From Flavonifractor sp. An10 (GTDB lineage: Bacteria; Bacillota; Clostridia; Oscillospirales; Oscillospiraceae): a stretch of DNA of 64,000 nucleotides. The DNA is taken from assembly GCF_002161215.1 (NCBI RefSeq), contig NZ_NFMB01000003.1, positions 186,001-250,000 of the forward strand, written 5' to 3'. Position 1 is the first letter of the stretch; the number at the start of each line of letters is the position of its first letter. The position numbers and the translations under genes were made by a program. Below the pieces are notes generated by a model. It saw only the letters and a list, made by a program, of their open reading frames with translations. It did no database searches and was not told the DNA's origin. Below are positions 43,896-52,639 of the stretch, in pieces.

Positions 43896-45839
43896 ATGAA
43901 TCCCGTCCACTATCTGGTCTATCTCTTTCCCATCGCCACCCTGCTGGCGCTGTTCGCCTTCTTCTACTGGTACTGGGGCACCCAGCGCGCCCCCCTGGCC
44001 AAGCGCCTGATCACGCCTCCCGAGGAGGCGCCCCGGGAGCAGCCCCGCTTCACCTTCGCCGGCAGATGCCATCCCCTGGTGCGGCGGGACGCCATTCCCA
44101 TCCTCCTCATCACCGCCGTGTATGCCGTCACCGCCTTCGCCCACCTGGGCTCCCTCCGGGCGCCCCAGAGCGCCTGGGACTTCGGCAGCGGGGAGTCGGC
44201 CACCTTCTCCCTGCCCGAGGCGGTGCAGGTGTCCCAGCTGTGGTATTACCCCAACCTGGGCACCGGCAAGTACCAGGTGGAGATCTCCGAGGACGGGGTG
44301 ACCTGGCTCACCCTGTGGAGCCGGACGGAGACGGATGAGGCCGGCAGCGAGGAGACCGTCTATTACTGGGCCGACTCCACCGGCTACGGCGAGAGCTTTG
44401 CCATGACCCAGAACTACAACCAGCTCTTCAAGTGGAACGAGCTCACCTTTGAGAACCCCCAGTATATCCGCTACCTGCGCATCACCGGGCAGGCCAACAA
44501 GGGCCTGCTGGAGCTGGGGGAGGTTGCCCTGTTCGACATGGCGGGGAACCGGGTGGAGGTGCCCGGCTCGGTCAGCCCCCTGTTTGACGAGCAGGACATG
44601 GTGCCGGACAAGCCCACCTACTACGACGAGGCCTATTTTGACGAGATCTACCACCCCCGCACCGCCTGGGAGCACATCCGTGGCATCGAGCCCTACGAGA
44701 TCTCCCACCCGCCCCTGGGCAAGCTGATCATGGGCATCGGCATCCGCCTCTTCGGCATGACCCCCTTCGGCTGGCGGTTCATGGGCACCCTGTTCGGGGT
44801 GGGGATGCTGCCCCTGCTGTACGTGTTCCTGAAAAACCTGTTCGGCCGCACCTCCATCGCCACCTGCGGCACCATCCTGCTGGCGGCGGACTTCATGCAC
44901 CTGACCCAGACCCGGCTGGCCACCATCGACACCTACGCGTTTTTCTTCATCCTGCTGATGTACTGGTTCATGTACCGCTACCTGACCCTGCCGGCGGGCA
45001 CCCCCTTCCGGAAGTGCGCCCTGCCCCTGTTCCTGTCGGGGCTGTTCTGGGGCATCGGGGCGGCCTCCAAGTGGACGGTGATCTACGGCTGCACCGGGCT
45101 GGTGGTGCTCTACTTCATCGGCCTGTACCAGAAGGTGCGGGACTGGCCGGCGGAGCAGCCCGGCAGGGTGAAGTGGGTCTTCCAGATCCTCGGCTTTTCC
45201 GTGCTGGTGTTCGCCGTCATCCCGGCGGCCATCTACACCCTGTCCTACCTGCCCTACGCCATGGCGGAGGGGGACACCAGCCTCACCGGCCTGATCAGCG
45301 CCATGTGGGAGAACCAGAAGTATATGCTCTCCTACCACAGCGGCGTCACCGACTCCCACCCCTATTCCTCCCGCTGGTACCAGTGGCTCTTTGACATCCG
45401 GCCCATCCTGTACTATATGGACAACGACGTGGCGGGGTACACCACCCGCTTCGCCGCCTTCGTCAACCCGGTGGTGTGCTGGGGCGGCCTGCTGGCGGTG
45501 GCCTCCTGCGCCGTGCAGGCCGTGCGCCGCCGCTGCGCCAGGGCCCTGTTTATCTTCATCGGCTACCTGGCCCAGCTGGTGCCCTGGTTCTTCATCGGGC
45601 GCATCACCTTCGCCTACCACTACTTCCCCTCCGTGCTCTTCCTGGTGCTGGCCCTGTGCTACGTGTTCCACACCCTGGCAGAGCGGGAGGAGATGGTGAA
45701 CTGGAAGCCCGCCATGTTCGCCGTCACCGGCGGGGCCGTGGGGCTGTACGCCCTGTTCTACCCCGTGCTGGTTGGCATCCAGATCCCCACCTGGTACAGC
45801 AACAATGTGCTGGGGTGGTTCCCGAGCTGGCCGTTTTGA
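43896..45839 (+). CDS. PMT-type polyprenol-phosphate mannosyltransferase with discoidin-like insert
   Basis: A 647-aa membrane glycosyltransferase of the PMT/ArnT (GT39-like) family. A first helix (residues 5-25) and a second (about 66-85) are followed by an extracytoplasmic domain of about 130 residues resembling F5/8-type C (discoidin) beta-sandwiches: SAWDFGSGESATFSLPE, QVEISEDGVTWLTLW and RYLRITGQANKGLLELGEV. The PMT catalytic loop follows (YYDEAYFDEIYHPRTAWEHI, then HPPLGKLIMGIG), then about nine more helices. It probably mannosylates exported proteins or cell-wall polymers. Ribosome site GAGAGGTGA. Confidence 0.85.
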   Translation: MNPVHYLVYLFPIATLLALFAFFYWYWGTQRAPLAKRLITPPEEAPREQPRFTFAGRCHPLVRRDAIPILLITAVYAVTAFAHLGSLRAPQSAWDFGSGESATFSLPEAVQVSQLWYYPNLGTGKYQVEISEDGVTWLTLWSRTETDEAGSEETVYYWADSTGYGESFAMTQNYNQLFKWNELTFENPQYIRYLRITGQANKGLLELGEVALFDMAGNRVEVPGSVSPLFDEQDMVPDKPTYYDEAYFDEIYHPRTAWEHIRGIEPYEISHPPLGKLIMGIGIRLFGMTPFGWRFMGTLFGVGMLPLLYVFLKNLFGRTSIATCGTILLAADFMHLTQTRLATIDTYAFFFILLMYWFMYRYLTLPAGTPFRKCALPLFLSGLFWGIGAASKWTVIYGCTGLVVLYFIGLYQKVRDWPAEQPGRVKWVFQILGFSVLVFAVIPAAIYTLSYLPYAMAEGDTSLTGLISAMWENQKYMLSYHSGVTDSHPYSSRWYQWLFDIRPILYYMDNDVAGYTTRFAAFVNPVVCWGGLLAVASCAVQAVRRRCARALFIFIGYLAQLVPWFFIGRITFAYHYFPSVLFLVLALCYVFHTLAEREEMVNWKPAMFAVTGGAVGLYALFYPVLVGIQIPTWYSNNVLGWFPSWPF

Positions 45840-45844
45840 GTGCC

Positions 45845-46062
45845 TCTAGGGGGGAATTCTTCCCCCCTAGATACAAAACCGCCGCGCCGCCTTCGGCGGC
45901 ACAGCGATTTTGATACCCCTCTCTCCCCCGCACAGCGGGGGAGGCCCTGGCCGCCACGGCCAGGGGTATCGGTGTGCTCCGCAGGCGCATGTCCTGCTCC
46001 GCACTTTCTTTCGACTGATTCCGCCGCCGGGGCGGCGGAACTCTGCGAGGCTTTTTCCGAGG
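45845..46062. repeat. hairpin-rich intergenic segment with AACTCTGCGAG tail (copy 3)
   Basis: Stems CTAGGGGGGAA/TTCCCCCCTAG, CTCCCCCGC/GCGGGGGAG, CCTGGCCG/CGGCCAGG and CCGCCGCC/GGCGGCGG in a row, ending with AACTCTGCGAGGCTTTTTC. The ending is shared with the repeats after the M24 peptidase gene and ygeX. No gene lies in this stretch. Confidence 0.6.
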
Positions 46063-46070
46063 TGTCTGTT

Positions 46071-46862
46071 ATGTATCTCACCGATTACCACACCCACAGC
46101 AGTATGTCCTTCGACGGCCACGCCCCCATGGCGGACATCGCCGCCGCGGCGGAGCGGGCCGGGCTGGACGAGCTGTGCATCACCGACCACTGCGACTTTC
46201 TGGACGAGCACGGCCGCCCCAACCGGGCCTATGACTGGGACGGGGCCTGCGCCCAGTACCGGGAGGCCCTGGCGGCCTGCAAGCCGGGCTTCACCCTCCG
46301 GCTGGGGCTGGAGTTCGGCATGTCCCACCTGGATCCGGCGGCGGCAGCGGCCATCTGCGCCCGGCCGGAGGCGGACTTCATCCTGGGCTCCATCCACAAC
46401 CTGTGCCCGGAGAAGGGGGGCACCGACCTCTACGTGGTTCCCTACCCCGACGAGGCGGCCTGCTGCGCCGCCCTGGACGACTACTTTGCCTCCATGGCCC
46501 TGCTGGCTGACACCGATTTCTACGACGTGCTGGCCCACATCATCTATCCCCTGCGGTATATGGAGGTACCGGTGTCCCTGGAGCCCTATTACGGCCGCAT
46601 CCGGGCCATCCTGCGCACCGCCGTGGAGAAGGGCCGGGGCATGGAGATCAACACCTGCCGGGGGCACACCATCGGGGCGTGGAAGCCCATTCTGGAGCTC
46701 TACAAGTCCTGCGGCGGGGAGATCGTCACCGTGGGCTCCGACGCCCACACCCCCCGGGATGTGGGCAAGGGGGTGGAGGCGGCCTGCGCGCTGCTGTCCG
46801 CCTGCGGCTTCCGGTACGTCTGCACCTATGAGAAACGCAAGCCTGTATTTCACAAATTGTAA
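46071..46862 (+). CDS. histidinol-phosphatase-type PHP phosphatase
   Basis: A 263-aa PHP enzyme of the HisJ/HisK type. Metal motifs: DYHTHSSMSFDGHA, ITDHCDF, GLEFGM, GSIHNL, DVLAHIIYPLRY and GSDAHTPRDVGKG. It would dephosphorylate histidinol phosphate, though HisJ-like proteins outside a his operon may act on other substrates; no his genes are adjacent. The ribosome site GAGGTG lies before the ATG, inside the end of the preceding repeat. rpiB follows after 14 bp. Confidence 0.85.
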   Translation: MYLTDYHTHSSMSFDGHAPMADIAAAAERAGLDELCITDHCDFLDEHGRPNRAYDWDGACAQYREALAACKPGFTLRLGLEFGMSHLDPAAAAAICARPEADFILGSIHNLCPEKGGTDLYVVPYPDEAACCAALDDYFASMALLADTDFYDVLAHIIYPLRYMEVPVSLEPYYGRIRAILRTAVEKGRGMEINTCRGHTIGAWKPILELYKSCGGEIVTVGSDAHTPRDVGKGVEAACALLSACGFRYVCTYEKRKPVFHKL

Positions 46863-46876
46863 TAGGAGGAGATCAC

Positions 46877-47302
46877 ATGATCGCACTGGGCTGTGACCAC
46901 GGAGGGCTCGCCCTCAAGCGCCACGTGATGGAGTACCTGGACGCCCGCGGGCTGGCGTATCACGACTTCGGCTGCTATACCAATGAGAGCTGCGACTACC
47001 CCGACTTCGGCCGGGCCGCGGCGGAGGCGGTGGCCTCCGGCGAATGTGACCGGGGCATCGTCGTCTGCACCACCGGCATCGGCATCTCCATCGCCGCCAA
47101 CAAGGTGAAGGGCATCCGCTGCGCCCTGTGCAGCGAGCCCCTGTCCGCCGAGATGACCCGGCGGCACAACGACGCCAACATGCTGGCCATGGGCGGCGGG
47201 ATGATCGGGAACAACATGGCCGACCGGATTCTGGACGCCTTCCTCAACACGGAATTTGAGGGCGGCCGCCACCAGCGCCGGGTGGACAAAATCGAGGGCT
47301 GA
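46877..47302 (+). CDS. rpiB: RpiB/LacAB family sugar-phosphate isomerase
   Basis: A 141-aa isomerase interconverting ribose 5-phosphate and ribulose 5-phosphate. Motifs: LGCDHGGLALK, CTTGIGISIAANK with the active-site Cys, and RRHNDANMLAMGG. Standard length. It forms an operon with the PHP phosphatase upstream (AGGAGGAG ribosome site) and ends at a strong terminator. Confidence 0.93.
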   Translation: MIALGCDHGGLALKRHVMEYLDARGLAYHDFGCYTNESCDYPDFGRAAAEAVASGECDRGIVVCTTGIGISIAANKVKGIRCALCSEPLSAEMTRRHNDANMLAMGGGMIGNNMADRILDAFLNTEFEGGRHQRRVDKIEG

Positions 47303-47320
47303 CACGAATTCGCAAAAAAC

Positions 47321-47358
47321 AGCAGCGGTTTGCACCCACGCAAACCGCTGCTATTCTT
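47321..47358 (+). terminator. terminator of rpiB
   Basis: The stem AGCAGCGGTTTG/CAAACCGCTGCT with flanking A and T runs. Confidence 0.9.
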
Positions 47359-47425
47359 TTGCCCGCATGGCGTCCACCAGCCGGGACAGGGCCTCCACCT
47401 CCCGCTCGGTATGGGCGGTCAAGGA
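47351..47425 (-). pseudogene. 3' remnant of an aminotransferase-like gene
   Basis: On the minus strand this short frame ends at a TAG (47351-47353) and encodes TAHTEREVEALSRLVDAMRA. This resembles the C-terminus of class V or related PLP aminotransferases (HTEEEVDxLVxxL pattern). Everything upstream is replaced by the XRE-containing segment, so the gene was cut by an insertion or deletion. The family call rests on about 23 residues and is tentative. Confidence 0.5.
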
Positions 47426-47470
47426 TAGCGGAACCTCCCAGCAGGAACTCACGGGAAACGCTTTGCCGCG

Positions 47471-47707
47471 CTATGGCAGCCCGACAAAAAAATCCTGATA
47501 TTCGGCATGGAAGATTTCCTTCATTGCGACCAGTTCGCTCACCTTGATGTTCATCCGGTTGGTCTCCAGTTTTGCATAGGTGCTCTTGGAAATATTCAGC
47601 CCCATCAACTGGAGTTTTGCCACTGCCTGATCCTGGGTCATGCCAGCAGCTTTCCGCAAGCGCTGGATATTGTGCCCGATATCCAGGTCTGGCCGTATCT
47701 TCTGCAT
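47471..47707 (-). CDS. XRE family helix-turn-helix regulator
   Basis: A 78-aa DNA-binding protein (MQKIRPDLDIGHNIQRLRKA, then GMTQDQAVAKL and SKSTYAKLETNRMNIKVSEL) that is essentially a single Cro/C1 helix-turn-helix domain. ATG 47707 is preferred; a TTG at 47728 lies within the operator. Base composition is more AT-rich than the surroundings. It is divergent from a small membrane-protein gene, and two similar operator sequences lie in the shared gap, so it probably represses both. Confidence 0.85.
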   Translation of the reverse strand: MQKIRPDLDIGHNIQRLRKAAGMTQDQAVAKLQLMGLNISKSTYAKLETNRMNIKVSELVAMKEIFHAEYQDFFVGLP

Positions 47708-47721
47708 AACGACACCCGCAA

Positions 47722-47794
47722 TTCGCAATAAAGAATTTTACAGGTTGAGTTTATCCGGTTCCTCTGTTATAATGTTTCGTAATAACGAATTTTT
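47722..47794. promoter_or_regulatory. paired XRE operators and promoter of the small membrane protein
   Basis: TTCGCAATAAAGAATTTT (47722-47739) and TTCGTAATAACGAATTTT (47776-47793) are near-identical half-palindromic sites. They flank a promoter TTGAGT (47745-47750), 17 bp, TATAAT (47768-47773). The core TTCGT-AATA-ACGAA of the second site is a perfect inverted repeat. Confidence 0.65.
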
Positions 47795-47813
47795 TAACTG
47801 GAGGAACTTGTTT

Positions 47814-47987
47814 ATGATGAAATGGCCTATGTGGGTACGGGTTGTCATTGGAGTCGCTGCGGTTTTGCTCTGCCTGATTTCCGCTCTCTTTCTCCAGCCG
47901 TGGATCGGGGAATACGGGCTGTTCCTGATCCTCCCTGGGGCGGTGGTATTTATCTGCCTCAATCCAGAGCTGTGGAGAGGGGAATAG
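47814..47987 (+). CDS. small membrane protein (57 aa)
   Basis: A short protein with two hydrophobic segments (residues 8-28 and 34-49) and a WRGE C-terminus. GGAGG lies 8 bp before ATG 47814, and it has its own promoter between two XRE operators. I do not recognise the family. Together with the XRE gene it forms a small divergent regulator/membrane-protein pair; a toxin-like or stress role is possible but unproven. Confidence 0.65.
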   Translation: MMKWPMWVRVVIGVAAVLLCLISALFLQPWIGEYGLFLILPGAVVFICLNPELWRGE

Positions 47988-48014
47988 CGGCGGCAGCCCC
48001 TCATTTGAATGCGC

Positions 48015-48058
48015 AACACCCCGGCCCCGGAACCGTTTGGTTCCGGGGCCGGGGTGTT
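48015..48058. terminator. bidirectional terminator
   Basis: A long stem AACACCCCGGCCCCGGAAC/GTTCCGGGGCCGGGGTGTT lies between the convergent small membrane-protein gene and the hypothetical gene at 48070. Confidence 0.85.
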
Positions 48059-48069
48059 CTGCTTCAGAT

Positions 48070-48396
48070 TCAGAGCAGGCAGCGCCCGCCCTGATCCACA
48101 TAGTGGGCGTCGGCCCGGACGGTGAGGGCCCGTGGGCCGTCCCCCTCGAAGTACAGGCGGATGCCCTCCACGGCCACGTCCCGGGGCTCCGGCCCCTGGT
48201 GGGGCGGCAGGACAACCACCCGGCTCCCCCGCTCCTCGTCCCCCTCCAGGGCCTCCACCCGGACGGCCACCCGCCGACCGGGGAGCACCCCCTCCAGGCG
48301 GAGGGCGCACTCCAGCGCCTGCCCGCCGTCGGGGCACAGGGCCCCCAGGCGGCAGACGGTCAGGCCGCCCTCCAGCTCCAGCTGGCGTTCCAGCAT
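48070..48396 (-). CDS. hypothetical protein (108 aa)
   Basis: A 108-aa soluble protein with no motif I recognise (starts MLERQLELEGGLTVCRLGAL; two Cys, many Gly/Val/Arg, predicted beta-rich). The ribosome site GGAGGTGG is strong, and the codon use is like that of the neighbouring genes, which supports a real gene. It lies about 80 bp downstream of proA on the same strand and could be the last gene of the proBA unit. Confidence 0.65.
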   Translation of the reverse strand: MLERQLELEGGLTVCRLGALCPDGGQALECALRLEGVLPGRRVAVRVEALEGDEERGSRVVVLPPHQGPEPRDVAVEGIRLYFEGDGPRALTVRADAHYVDQGGRCLL

Positions 48397-48476
48397 GGGA
48401 AACCACCTCCATGGGATTCATACGGTGACAAATCCACACCGTATGTAGCGCAGGGGCGGCCCGCTCTATTGTATGC

Positions 48477-49724
48477 TCACCGGATCTGTCCGGTGCCGTA
48501 GACCACATACTTGGAGCTGGTCAGCTCCTCCAGGCCCATGGGGCCCCGGGCGTGCATCTTCTGGGTGGAGATGCCGATCTCCGCCCCCAGGCCGAACTCG
48601 AAGCCGTCGGTGAAGCGGGTGGAGGCGTTGACGTACACCGCTGCCGCGTCCACCACGTCCAGGAATCGCTGGGCGGCGAAGTAGTCCCGGGTGACAATGG
48701 CCTCGGAGTGGCCGGTGCCGTGGGCGGCGATGAAGTCCACCGCCTCGTCAAAGCCGGACACCACCTTGACGGCCAGGATGTAGTCGCCAAACTCGGTGTC
48801 CCAGTCGGCGTCCTCGGCGGGCTTGACGAAGTCCCCCAGGATGGCCCGGGTCTCGGGGCAGCCCCGCAGCTCCACATTTTTGGTCTGGAGCAGCTGCCAC
48901 GCCATGGGCAGGAAGTCCGGCGCCACCGCCCGGTCTACCAGCAGGCACTCGGCGGCGTTGCACACCGACGGCCGGGAGGTCTTGGCGTTGTGGATGATGC
49001 GGGCGGCCATGTCCAGGTCGGCCCCCTCGTGGACATAGACGTGGCACACACCCACGCCGGTCTGGATCACCGGCACACGGGCGTTTTTCACCACGCTCTG
49101 GATCAGCCCCGCGCCCCCACGGGGGATGAGCACGTCCAGATAGTCCGTCAGGTTCATCAGCTCGTTGGCGCTCTCCCGGCTGGTATCCTCCACCAGGGCC
49201 ACGCAGTCCCGGGGCAGGCCGGCGGACTCCAGGGCGTCCCGCAGGACGGCCACAAAGGCCTTGTTGGAGCGGAAGGCCTCCTTGCCGCCCCGGAGGATCA
49301 CGGCGTTGCCCGACTTCAGGCACAGGGCGGCGGCGTCCACCGTCACGTTGGGCCGGGCCTCGTAGATGATGCCGATGACGCCCAGGGGCACCCGGCGCCT
49401 GCCGATGACGAGCCCGTTGGGCCGTGTGTCCATCTTCACCACCTGCCCGATGGGGTCTGGGAGGGCGGCCACCTGCCGCACCCCCTCCACAATGCCGGCG
49501 ATGCGGCCCTCGTCCAGGGCCAGCCGGTCTACCAGGGCCGGGCGCATGCCGGCGGCCTTCGCCGCCGCCAGATCCTCGGCGTTGGCGGCCAGGATCTCGC
49601 CCTGCCTGGCCTCGATGGCCTTTGCCGCCGCCTCCAGAGCGGCGTTCTTGGCGGCGGTGCCCGCCACCGCCAGCACCCGGCCGGCATTCCTGGCCGCCAG
49701 GCCCTGGGTCTCCAGTACGGTCAT
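48477..49724 (-). CDS. proA: gamma-glutamyl phosphate reductase
   Basis: A 415-aa NADPH-dependent reductase of standard length that makes glutamate semialdehyde in proline synthesis. Motifs: VIGIIYEARPNVTVDAAALC, the catalytic Cys in SRPSVCNAAECLLV and EIGISTQKMHARGPMGLEEL. GGAGGGAT precedes the ATG. It follows proB in the same operon, separated by an AT-rich inverted repeat. Confidence 0.97.
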   Translation of the reverse strand: MTVLETQGLAARNAGRVLAVAGTAAKNAALEAAAKAIEARQGEILAANAEDLAAAKAAGMRPALVDRLALDEGRIAGIVEGVRQVAALPDPIGQVVKMDTRPNGLVIGRRRVPLGVIGIIYEARPNVTVDAAALCLKSGNAVILRGGKEAFRSNKAFVAVLRDALESAGLPRDCVALVEDTSRESANELMNLTDYLDVLIPRGGAGLIQSVVKNARVPVIQTGVGVCHVYVHEGADLDMAARIIHNAKTSRPSVCNAAECLLVDRAVAPDFLPMAWQLLQTKNVELRGCPETRAILGDFVKPAEDADWDTEFGDYILAVKVVSGFDEAVDFIAAHGTGHSEAIVTRDYFAAQRFLDVVDAAAVYVNASTRFTDGFEFGLGAEIGISTQKMHARGPMGLEELTSSKYVVYGTGQIR

Positions 49725-49752
49725 AAAAATCCCTCCTCAGTATGGTTTCTTT

Positions 49753-49877
49753 CCTGGATAATGGACAATTGGTAATTGAGAATTGATAATGACAGTCGAC
49801 CGGCCTCGGTGCATGGAGGCCTACCCAGGCCGGGAAACCGTCCATTATCAATTATCCATTGTCAATTATCAATTAAC
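49753..49877. repeat. AT-rich inverted-repeat element (copy 4, proB-proA)
   Basis: Arms AATGGACAATTGGTAATTGA... and ...TCAATTATCCATTGTCAATT surround a core of about 40 nt containing GGCCTACCCAGGCC. The proB reading frame runs into this element: its last codons (LIDN and the TGA stop) are repeat sequence. Confidence 0.8.
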
Positions 49878-50674
49878 GAAGCGGAGAACCGGGTGCCCAC
49901 ATTCTTCCCGTCCACGATGTCGTACAGGGCCTCCATACGGCTGCCGTTGGCGATCACCATGTCGATGCCCGCCTCCAGGGCCAGCCGGGCGGCGTGGAGC
50001 TTGGTAGCCATGCCGCCGGTGCCCCGCCACGTGCCCGCGCCGCCGGCCATGGCCTCCAGCTCGGGGGTGACGGCCTCCACGTGGTGGATCAGCTTCGCGT
50101 CCGGGTGGGTGCGGGGGTCGGCGTCGTAGAGGCCGTCGATGTCGCTGAACAGCACCAGCAGCTCCGCTCCGCACAGCCGGGCCACGATGGCGGACAGGGT
50201 GTCGTTGTCGCCCAGCACCTTGGCCTGGCCGGTCTCGATCTCCGCCGAGGACACCGAGTCGTTCTCGTTGACCACCGGGATCACCCCCAGCTCCAGCAGG
50301 GCCTCAAAGGTGTTGCGCAGGTGCTCCGACCGGATGGGGGACTCCACGTCCTCCCCGGTGAGGAGGATCTGGGCCACGGTGCGGTTGTACTCGGCAAAGA
50401 GCTTGTCGTAGATATGTACCATCATGCACTGGCCCACGGCGGCGGTGGCCTGCTTCATCCGCAGCTCGCGGGGCCGCTCCTCCAGCCGCAGCTTCTTGGT
50501 GCCGATGCCGATGGCGCCCGAGGATACCAGCACCACCTGATAGCCCATGCCCTCCAGATCCGAGAGCACCCGGGCCAGCTTTTCCATGTTCTGCAGGTTG
50601 AGGCTCCCGGTTTCCCGGGTCAGGGTGGATGTGCCCACCTTCACCACCAGCCTGCGGGGGTTCTGCTGTTTCAC
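49862..50674 (-). CDS. proB: glutamate 5-kinase (without PUA domain)
   Basis: A 270-aa amino-acid-kinase-fold enzyme that phosphorylates glutamate for proline synthesis. Motifs: RLVVKVGTSTLT, VLVSSGAIGIG, VVNENDSVS and LFSDIDGLYDADPR. It lacks the C-terminal PUA domain present in the longer E. coli type. The GTG at 50674 has AAGGAGGAG at good distance; upstream in-frame ATGs lack ribosome sites. The last four residues and the stop are encoded by an AT-rich repeat. Confidence 0.95.
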   Translation of the reverse strand: MKQQNPRRLVVKVGTSTLTRETGSLNLQNMEKLARVLSDLEGMGYQVVLVSSGAIGIGTKKLRLEERPRELRMKQATAAVGQCMMVHIYDKLFAEYNRTVAQILLTGEDVESPIRSEHLRNTFEALLELGVIPVVNENDSVSSAEIETGQAKVLGDNDTLSAIVARLCGAELLVLFSDIDGLYDADPRTHPDAKLIHHVEAVTPELEAMAGGAGTWRGTGGMATKLHAARLALEAGIDMVIANGSRMEALYDIVDGKNVGTRFSASLIDN

Positions 50675-50812
50675 TTGCTTCACGCTCCTCCTTGGTGTCC
50701 CTTTCATCATACCACAGCCGGCCGCTACAATAAAGTGGAAATCCAAACGGACGGCAGAGAAACCTGTCGGAAAGAAAACTGGCTGTTTCAGTACTTTTTT
50801 ACACTTTTAAGG

Positions 50813-50841
50813 TTGAAATCCTCCCGGTTTTGGAGTACAAT
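50813..50841 (+). promoter_or_regulatory. promoter of the trmL-glycolysis unit
   Basis: TTGAAA (50813-50818), a 17-bp spacer and TACAAT (50836-50841). Confidence 0.7.
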
Positions 50842-50882
50842 ATCGTCCGCTGACCAGGGAGTAAGCGGGAGGAGGCGCGAGG

Positions 50883-51374
50883 TTGCTCAATATTGTGCTG
50901 TTTGAGCCGGAAATTCCCCAAAACACGGGAAATATCGCACGAACCTGCGCGGTGACGGGCACCCGTCTCCACCTGATCAAGCCTCTGGGCTTTGACATCA
51001 GCGACAAGGCGGTCAAGCGGGCCGGTCTGGACTACTGGCACCTGGTGGACGTGCGGGTGTATGAAAACCTGGACGACTTCTTCGCCAAGACCGGCGCGGA
51101 GGACATCTGGCTGGCCACCACCAAGGCCCCCCGGCCCTATACCCAGGCCGTCTTTCGGGATGAGTGCTACCTGATCTTCGGCAAGGAGACGGCGGGACTG
51201 CCGGAGGAATTCCGGCGCGCCCACGCCGCACGCTGCATCCGCATTCCCATCCGGGCGGAGGCCCGGTGCCTGAATCTATCCAACGCGGCCGCGGTGCTCA
51301 CCTATGAGGCGCTGCGGCAGCTAAACTTCCCCGGCCTCGCCGGGGAGGGCGAGATGAAAGGAGAGGCTCTATGA
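50883..51374 (+). CDS. trmL: tRNA (cytidine/uridine-34-2'-O)-methyltransferase
   Basis: A 163-aa SPOUT methyltransferase. Motifs: [34 protein letters not shown] and the knot-forming [20 protein letters not shown]. It methylates the wobble base of tRNA-Leu. The TTG start has GGGAGGAGG upstream. Its stop overlaps the pgk start codon (ATGA), so the two are translationally coupled. Confidence 0.93.
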   Translation: MLNIVLFEPEIPQNTGNIARTCAVTGTRLHLIKPLGFDISDKAVKRAGLDYWHLVDVRVYENLDDFFAKTGAEDIWLATTKAPRPYTQAVFRDECYLIFGKETAGLPEEFRRAHAARCIRIPIRAEARCLNLSNAAAVLTYEALRQLNFPGLAGEGEMKGEAL

Positions 51375-52639
51375 ATTACAACAAGAAAACCGTCAAGGAC
51401 ATCGACGTGGCCGGCAAGAAGGTTCTGCTGCGCTGCGACTTCAACGTGCCCCAGGATAAGGCCACCGGCGCCATCACCGACGACAAGCGCATCGTGGCCG
51501 CCCTGCCCACCATCCGCTATCTGCTGGAGCAGAAGGCCGCTGTGATCGCCTGCTCCCACCTGGGCAAGCCCGTGGCCACCTTTGACTCCTATGTGAAGAA
51601 GCAGGCCGAGAAGGGCAAGGATCCCGCCTCCATCACCGAGGAGGAGTGGAAGAAGTCCCTGGCCAAGCTGTCCCTGGCCCCTGTGGCCAAGCGGCTGAGC
51701 GAGCTGCTGGGCCAGGAGGTCATCATGGCCGCCGACGTGGTGGGCCCCGACGCCACCGCCAAGGCCGCCGCTCTCCAGCCCGGCCAGATCATGCTGCTGG
51801 AGAACACCCGCTTTGAGAAGGGCGAGACCAAGAACGACCCCGAGCTGGCCAAGAAGATGGCCTCCATGGCCGAGGTCTATGTGTCCGACGCCTTCGGCGC
51901 GGTGCACCGCGCCCACGCCTCCACCGCCGGTGTGGCGGCCTATCTGCCCGCCGTGTCCGGCTTCCTGATCCAGAAGGAGCTGGAGATCATGGGCGGCGCC
52001 CTGGCCAATCCCAAGCGGCCCCTGGTGGCCATCCTGGGCGGCTCCAAGGTGTCCTCCAAGATCGGCGTCATCAACAACCTGCTGGACATCGCCGACACCA
52101 TCATCATCGGCGGCGGCATGTGCTACACCTTCGCCAAGGCCATGGGCGCCAGCGTGGGCAAGTCCCTGCTGGAGAGTGACTGGCTGGACTACTGCAAGGA
52201 GATGATGCAGAAGGCCAAGGAGAAGGGCGTCAAGCTGCTGCTGCCCGTGGACGGCCTGGCCGCCACTGAGTTCTCCGCCGACGCCGCGGCCCACCCTGTG
52301 GACGGGGTGGACATCCCCGACGACATGATGGGCATGGACATCGGCCCCAAGACCATCGAGCTGTACACCGACGCGGTGAAGAACGCCGGCACCGTCATCT
52401 GGAACGGCCCCATGGGCGTGTTTGAGTTCCCCGCCTTCGCCGAGGGCACCCGCGCCATCGCCAAGGCCCTGGCCGAGTCCGACGCCATCACCATCGTGGG
52501 CGGCGGCGACTCCGCGGCCGCCGTGGCCCAGCTGGGCTATGCCGACAAGATGACCCACATCTCCACCGGCGGCGGCGCGAGCCTTGAGTTCCTGGAGGGC
52601 AAGGAGCTGCCCGGCGTGGCCTGCCTGTTGGATAAGTAA
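51371..52639 (+). CDS. pgk: phosphoglycerate kinase
   Basis: A 422-aa glycolytic kinase, about 25 residues longer than the usual 394-398; an extra lysine-rich stretch lies near residues 75-105 ([20 protein letters not shown]). Motifs: [42 protein letters not shown] and [15 protein letters not shown]. The final 28 coding nt recur at 53019-53046 behind a structured insert. It is followed by tpiA, gpmI and eno; no GAPDH gene is adjacent. Confidence 0.96.
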   Translation: MNYNKKTVKDIDVAGKKVLLRCDFNVPQDKATGAITDDKRIVAALPTIRYLLEQKAAVIACSHLGKPVATFDSYVKKQAEKGKDPASITEEEWKKSLAKLSLAPVAKRLSELLGQEVIMAADVVGPDATAKAAALQPGQIMLLENTRFEKGETKNDPELAKKMASMAEVYVSDAFGAVHRAHASTAGVAAYLPAVSGFLIQKELEIMGGALANPKRPLVAILGGSKVSSKIGVINNLLDIADTIIIGGGMCYTFAKAMGASVGKSLLESDWLDYCKEMMQKAKEKGVKLLLPVDGLAATEFSADAAAHPVDGVDIPDDMMGMDIGPKTIELYTDAVKNAGTVIWNGPMGVFEFPAFAEGTRAIAKALAESDAITIVGGGDSAAAVAQLGYADKMTHISTGGGASLEFLEGKELPGVACLLDK

